This document shows, piece after piece, positions 58,909 through 64,000 of a stretch of DNA of 64,000 nt (positions are counted from its first letter, which is position 1; every line of letters starts with the position of its first letter). The notes below the pieces were generated by a model. It was given only the letters and a program-made list of their open reading frames with translations. It was not told where the DNA came from and made no database searches. The stretch lies in assembly GCA_032718865.1 (NCBI GenBank), contig JALUTQ010000035.1, positions 682,001 to 746,000 on the forward strand, given 5' to 3'. Both the position numbers and the translations under genes were made by a program. The DNA comes from Tilletia caries. Lineage: Eukaryota > Basidiomycota > Exobasidiomycetes > Tilletiales > Tilletiaceae.

Positions 58909-59029
58909 GTCGAGAAGGACGGGTTGGGATCTGTAAAAGGTAGGAGGTGAGGTAGTAAAGGAGGAGATTGGGATTTGTAGGGATGTGTGTGTGTTCTAGG
59001 CCAGCTAGGGGGAGGTAGGGCTCATAAAC

Positions 59030-59303
59030 TGTTGAATATGATCAGGATCTCCGGGATCAGACTCTGCACACAGTGTTGAGGAAACGCTTGGAGGATTGAC
59101 ATTGCAATGGAGAGACTACAGGGCTCTTATAGAAGGATGAACAGACTGATAGGAGAAACTGAGAGTGAAAGGAAAGTAGATGTTGAGGACGACTGTTGAA
59201 CCGTTGGCTGTTGAGCTGGAAGGTGAAGGTCGGAGTACTGGCTGATGAGAAGGTCGGGTCGGTTTGGCCGAGGTGTATGGTGTCGCGAGAACCGCTTCCA
59301 ACA
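59030..59303 (-). repeat. Copia LTR (274 bp)
   Basis: On the minus strand TGTTGGAAGCGG..TTCAACA, close to the LTR at 24133-24407. The primer site TTTATGAGCCC follows. It sits inside, and truncates, element E2. Confidence 0.82.
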
Positions 59304-60523
59304 AAATTGAGTCACGCGACCGGTTTTTAAGGGATTTCTCGGCCAAATCAGGTCGAAATACTGTGTATTTCAGCTTTTTTTGGGGCAGTAAACCCTTGAA
59401 AATAAGGATGGGCACGGAGGCATCCGCGGAGTTTTTCCTCCGTCCGCCCGCCTCCGTAAAAACTCCGCCCCGATTTTTTGAACATAAAAATCCCTCCGCC
59501 ACATCATCGTAACCTAGAGGCGAGCAAAAAATCCCTCCGCTGCAACATCGCAGCTTAGAGGGGAGTGAAAAATCCCTCCGCCCTCCGGTAAAGATACGAC
59601 CGCAGTCATCGACCTCCGTCCGCCACCTCCGGCGGAGCTCCGCCCCTCCGCCGCTTTCCAACAAAAAAAATTCGGGCACAGGTTTTGATCGAAAATTACC
59701 CTTCAATGTATCGGTCAACATCATCCCTCCCGCACTAACGTTGTAAAATGTCTTCGAAGCTGTTTCATCGCGATTTTTCAGCGTTTTTCCGAAAGTGGCA
59801 AACCGGAACGTGACCCAGGAGCTGAGAGACTGAGACTCTGAGACCACTGAGACTTCTACAGAAAGTGAGTTTCCCAGCCATTTGGGCATGAAACTCCGGG
59901 TCTTGAGACCCTGACAAAGTTTCGGCCGGAGGGGCGGAGCTCCGCCGGAGGTGTCGTTTTTCAGAATGAGCATCGACCTCCGTCCGCCCCGACTGTGAAA
60001 GCTGGGCGGAGCTTCGACATCCCTCCGCCTCGAATTCGCAAATTGGGCGGACCTCCGACACCCCTCCGGCCCACCTTCGCGGACGGAGTTCCTCCGTCCG
60101 CCGAGGTAAACGGCGGAGTTTTTCCGGAGGGATGTGGCGGAGGCGGCGGAGCTCCGCCCGACCGGCGGAGGGATTGCCCATCCTTACTTGAAAAGGAATG
60201 ATATAGACTTCTCAAGCTGCGATTGAACTGTTTTGATGAGATGCGACCTTCTCCTGAGCCCATGTTGGACTCATTTCATGACACCCCGGAGTACCCCGGA
60301 GTCCGCGGAGCTATTTTGCGGAGCAAGGAGTCCGCCTGTGAAAAATATACGGAGCACGGAGTAGATTCTTGCGCGCAACCGCAACTTCGACGGAGCACGG
60401 AGTGCTCGCCAGCGGATCACCAGAATTTTTGCGGAGCGCGGAGCTGGCCAGATCTCAGACGGAGCTGAGCGGAGTGCCGGCCCGGAGTCCGGACTCCGGG
60501 GATTTACTCCAGGAAGATCCTTA
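59304..60523 (-). mobile_element. E-family MITE (E2), inverse orientation, carrying F, cut by a Copia LTR
   Basis: Apart from F, it is the inverse of E3 (61514-62210): shared tracts include gaaatactgtgtatttcagc and gattgaactgttttgatg. It ends at ggaagatcctta (60523). Its other end is lost at the LTR boundary 59303/59304. Confidence 0.88.
59403..60186. mobile_element. F-family MITE inserted in E2
   Basis: 784 bp, ends TAAGGATGGGCACGGAGG and the inverse TTGCCCATCCTTA, perfect 8-bp duplication cttgaaaa (59395-59402 and 60187-60194). The body is cctccgtccgcc and gcggagctccgcc units. Confidence 0.95.
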
Positions 60524-60905
60524 TTAGTGCTACCATATAGTATCGTAGAAGTATAGTATATTTGGCAGGTAGTATAGTATAGTGATGAGCATATGTATAC
60601 TATGGTGCTAGTTTATACTATCGTAGGAGTATAGTATAATTTTTAGGGAGTATAGTATAATTTTCAGGGAGTATAGTATACTATAGGTATACTATAGTAC
60701 TTTGAGACGACGTGCTCGGGGTCTCGAACCAAAATTGGTACTATAGTAAACTATAACCTCCGCCAGGTTTTGAAATTGCATATAGTATGTTTTCCAAAAA
60801 AAATCTCCCGGGACCCGATAGTGTATGGTATGTTTTTGCAAATAAATAGTATATACACTATAGTATATAGGAATACTCCATACTCCAATAGTATGTTCAA
60901 CACTG
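60524..60905 (-). mobile_element. C-family MITE, first part, inside the inverted block
   Basis: tagtatagta-rich, ending gttcaacactg (60895-60905), the inverse of a CAGTGTTGAA start. It joins A4-left at 60906. The other part of the element is 62211-62539. Confidence 0.8.
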
Positions 60906-61413
60906 GCTATAGTCGCAGCAAACAATTTGGCTATAGTCCGACGATAGTATGTCATGGTCTGACTATAGTTTGGAGTTACGACTATAGCCGCAGTCCCGAC
61001 CGCCACCGCTATAGTCAGACTATGACATCCATCGCCCATGAAACACTATAGCCAGTCATAGTGCGACTATTATTGTTGGATAGTCGAACCATAGCCTGAC
61101 TATGTCCAATCTTTGACAATGAAAATCGCCCATACTATAACTATTTATGGTCTAAAATTTGACGTGCAACTATAGTGCGAAAATTATTGTCCCAAAGTCC
61201 GACTATAGTGGCGCACAGGCGCTACAATTTTGGCTATAGTCACACTATAGTGCAAAATTTGGCTGCGCAAAAGCCAGCGACTATAGTCGACTATGCCACT
61301 ATAGTCAGACTTACGACTATGACTATTGTGGATTTTCAAAAAACGCCTACGAGCTACGACTACGACTATGACTATGCCAAAAAACGTGCGACTATAGTCG
61401 GAGCCGAGCTCTG
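60906..61413 (-). mobile_element. A-family MITE A4, left part, inverted
   Basis: Inverse of the first 70% of A1-A3, ending at 61413 with the end GCCGAGCTCTG. The remaining 212 bp lie at 63338-63557. Confidence 0.9.
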
Positions 61414-61513
61414 GTCGGAACTGTGAGACAACGGTGGCCTTTAGTGCAATCACCAAGCAAGGCCGTTGACGAAGCACGATGAATGCCTGAAGACACACAC
61501 TCACGGTTCAAGA

Positions 61514-62210
61514 TAAGGATCTTCCTGGAGTAAATCCCCGGAGTCCGGACTCCGGGCCGGCACTCCGCTCAGCTCCGTCTGAGATCTGGCCAGCTCCGCG
61601 CTCCGCAAAAATTCTGGTGATCCGCTGGCGAGCACTCCGTGCTCCGTCGAAGTTGCGGTTGCGCGCAAGAATCTACTCCGTGCTCCGTATATTTTTCACA
61701 GGCGGACTCCTTGCTCCGCAAAATAGCTCCGCGGACTCTGGGGTACTCCGGGGTGTCATGAAATGAGTCCAACATGGGCTCAGGAGAAGGTCGCATCTCA
61801 TCAAAACAGTTCAATCGCAGCTTGAGAAGTCTATATCATTCCTTTTCAAGGGTTTACTGCCCCAAAAAAAGCTGAAATACACAGTATTTCGACCTTTTTC
61901 GGCCGAGAAATCCCTCAAAAACTGGTCACGTGACTCAGTTTTGGTCATCATGTGACCCACTTTGCCATATCCGGAGTCCGTTGGACTCCGGGGTCTGCTT
62001 CGTACTCCGGGCCTTTTTTAACAATGCAAGCAAACTCACTCCGTGCTCCGGGGCCTTGCAGCCATACCTTCGCGGAGTAGCTCCGCAAATCTAAAGCTAG
62101 TAAAAAATGCTCAAATCTCGCTCCGTGCTCCGTACCCGTGCAGAGCGTCCCCCGGAGTCCGCGGAGCTCCGGGGAATGCTACTCCGGGGCCTACTCCGGG
62201 AAGATCCTTA
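61514..62210 (+). mobile_element. E-family MITE (E3)
   Basis: 697 bp, ends TAAGGATCTTCCTGGAGT and the inverse CTCCGGGAAGATCCTTA, body of ctccgtgctccg units. The right flank agcactat matches the inverse of the flank of E2 (agcactaa from 60531-60524) at 7 of 8 positions, consistent with an inversion between E2 and E3. Confidence 0.9.
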
Positions 62211-62539
62211 AGCACTATAGTATGCATATACTATTACTATAGCACTAGTATAGCACAACTATACTAAATGTCTTTGGCTGAATTGCGTTTGAGAAAGAAG
62301 TATTTAAGTACTATACAACTACTATAGTATGATGGAAACTTTGCGCATACTATAGCAGTAATATCATAATACTATAGTATTATCCCGTTTTGGCCTTGGA
62401 GTATAGTCGTATTATAGGAAATACTACCATCCTATCCTATCCTATATACTACCTTCGCCCTCCCGACGACCAAAGGTAGTATGGAGTATACTACCCGAGC
62501 CCCTGAAAACAGTATACTATAGTATAATTTTCAACACTG
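62211..62539 (+). mobile_element. C-family MITE, second part
   Basis: actatagtatg-rich, ending tttcaacactg at 62539. Together with 60524-60905 it makes one C element flanked by actatagc from A4. Confidence 0.8.
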
Positions 62540-62544
62540 ACTAT

Positions 62545-63334
62545 TAAGGATGGGCGCGGAGGGCCCCGGAGTGCTCCGTACTCCGGGGCCCCTACTCCGG
62601 CTGACTCCGGCTGATTTTGAGATGCTTTTTCGCGCTCCGTACTCCGCTCAATTTTAGGCAGTCGCCCCAACTCCACTCCGCACTCCGCACAAATCTCTCC
62701 ATCTCATTGCGCCAGCTCCGTACTCCGGCTACATTTGGTAAAATTTCAAAGTCCACTCCGTACTCCGGGGTGACGGAGCGCGACTACTCCCCCGAAACTC
62801 CGTACTCCGGGGAAAGTTCGCAGAGGTCCTACAAAACTTGAGAAATGTGGATCCTTACATTGATTGCCGCTCTTCCATCCATGTTTTTGTTTGGCAGAAT
62901 TATCGTTGGCGGTCGTAGAGCTCAACAACACACAATATGAACCCCAAATGAGAAATCTGAAAAGGAATTTTGCCAAATTTTTGAAAATCAGAGCAAAATA
63001 TGCCATTTCTGACTGAAATTTTCAAAATTGCGACCTGATTTTTGAAAAAAAAGGCAAGGCCCCGGAGCGCCCCGGAGTTTCGGGGAAACTCCGCACTCCG
63101 TCTGGCATTCGAGCTAGTCACTCCGTACTCCGGCGAAAAGTTAGCTCCAGGCCTTGCCGTACTCCGTACTCCGGGGACATGACAGGCTTGCGCTCCGTAC
63201 TCCTGCAGAATCCAATCAGCGGGAGTAAAACCTCGAAAATACACTCCGTACTCCGTACTCCCCCGGAGTGAGGCCCCGACTAGTCGGGGAACTCCGGGAA
63301 ACCCACTCCGGGGCTTACTCCGCGCCCATCCTTA
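62545..63334. mobile_element. D-family MITE (D2), 790 bp
   Basis: Perfect 17-bp ends TAAGGATGGGCGCGGAG, perfect 8-bp duplication ctgactat (62537-62544 and 63335-63342), same length as D1 and very similar throughout. It inserted across the junction of the C element and A4. Confidence 0.96.
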
Positions 63335-63337
63335 CTG

Positions 63338-63557
63338 ACTATAGCCTTGAAGTCCAGTTATTGTCCGACTATAGTTGCAAAATCAGTTTTAGACCGGATT
63401 TTTAGCGACTATGACGACTATTGTCTTACATTTTCCGGAGCATAGTCATAGTCATAGTGGTAAGTGCGACTATCAGCGACTATGATTATAGTCGCTCATA
63501 GTCGTATGCGGCTACAGTCGTGATAGTCGTAAAATCCCGTAGTCGTACCGAGCCCTG
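63338..63557 (+). mobile_element. A-family MITE A4, right part
   Basis: Matches the last 210 bp of A1-A3 and ends GTACCGAGCCCTG at 63557. Its partner half is 60906-61413. Confidence 0.9.
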
Positions 63558-64000
63558 CTGCCGCATGGAATCCTTACCCTCCCTCCTTTGGGCGAACCTC
63601 TCGGCTCTCGCTCGTGTGACCTTTCGTCGTCTGTGTGGGCCGGCTTCTGTGCGAATCCTAACTTCTCTCATGGCTTCTCCTTGCGAATTGTACTGACTCA
63701 GGTTTTATCGTACTTCCTCACAATAGACCAAGAATCGCCTGCAGCGCGACGCCCGCTGTGAGTCGCTGCAAAAGTCAATCCACTGTGAGAAACGTCTTTG
63801 GGTGGATCGAATCCTTTTTTTCGAGCAGCTGGCTTCGCCAAGCCGAAGCAAACCTTAGACGGCAGTGTATGCCGCTGCTGCCGTTGCCACATCACCCGGA
63901 CTGTTGAGCTTGGCCACCTTGAGGATAGCGGACAACAATTCCAGGTGACTGTTGGATGGGCTGGCTTGCGACTTTTCGCGGGGGTTTAAAGAGCCGCAAA
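63558..64000. other. No recognisable gene
   Basis: Short frames only. A stretch on the plus strand (GSNPFFRAAGFAKPKQTLDG, 63798 on) is open to 63989 but matches nothing known. Confidence 0.3.

Overview
The window is eukaryotic and fungal, most likely from a basidiomycete; I would not name a genus. Genes have short introns (45-139 nt) with GTRAGT-like donors, some promoters carry TATA boxes, and the mobile elements are typical of fungi: hAT, pogo, Harbinger and Tc1 DNA transposons, a Helitron, and Gypsy and Copia LTR elements. There is no rRNA, tRNA, CRISPR or bacterial operon structure that I can see. It is an extremely TE-dense accessory region in which few genes look like host genes.

Layout: 0-7 kb holds a 5'-cut hAT transposase, an intact two-intron histone H3 variant (position 9 is Phe), a BED-finger fragment and a CMGC-like protein kinase. 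7.3-12.5 kb is a single-ORF Gypsy gag-pol cut off by a MITE. 12.6-16.05 kb is a pogo-type transposon with 150-bp inverted repeats, whose transposase is split by a MITE that itself carries another MITE. 18.7-23.5 kb (locus L1) and 40.1-46.3 kb (locus L2) are two paralogous, divergently transcribed gene pairs of unknown function. 23.5-25.4 kb has LTR-retroelement debris. 28-34.5 kb has a hAT C-terminus, then a Helitron (Rep/helicase) interrupted by two MITEs and followed by an intact OB-fold-like gene. 35.3-38.6 kb is another hAT. 46.9-47.6 kb is a CENP-A-like H3 gene whose start codon reads ACG. 47.9-53 kb has nested MITEs, a coiled-coil ORF, and Harbinger and Tc1 remnants. 54.9-59.3 kb is degenerate Gypsy plus Copia. 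59.3-63.6 kb is a deeply nested MITE stack containing an inversion.

The strongest sequence-level result is a set of short non-autonomous elements (A, B, C, D, E, F, J, L, M, N) whose ends fit the hAT-type consensus YARNG. Many have clean 8-bp target duplications that I could read directly. Each family is almost wholly built from iterated copies of its own short motif. One further family (H) has a 10-bp flanking repeat, more like a Mutator-type element. In several places removing the element in thought re-joins an open frame (pogo transposase, Helitron Rep and helicase, L1 minus gene, L2 plus gene), which gives a relative insertion history.

The best candidates for undescribed biology are the paralogous divergent L1/L2 gene pair, the two unusual H3 proteins in one TE-rich region (possibly pericentromeric, an inference), the Helitron-linked OB-fold gene, and the motif-saturated MITE families.
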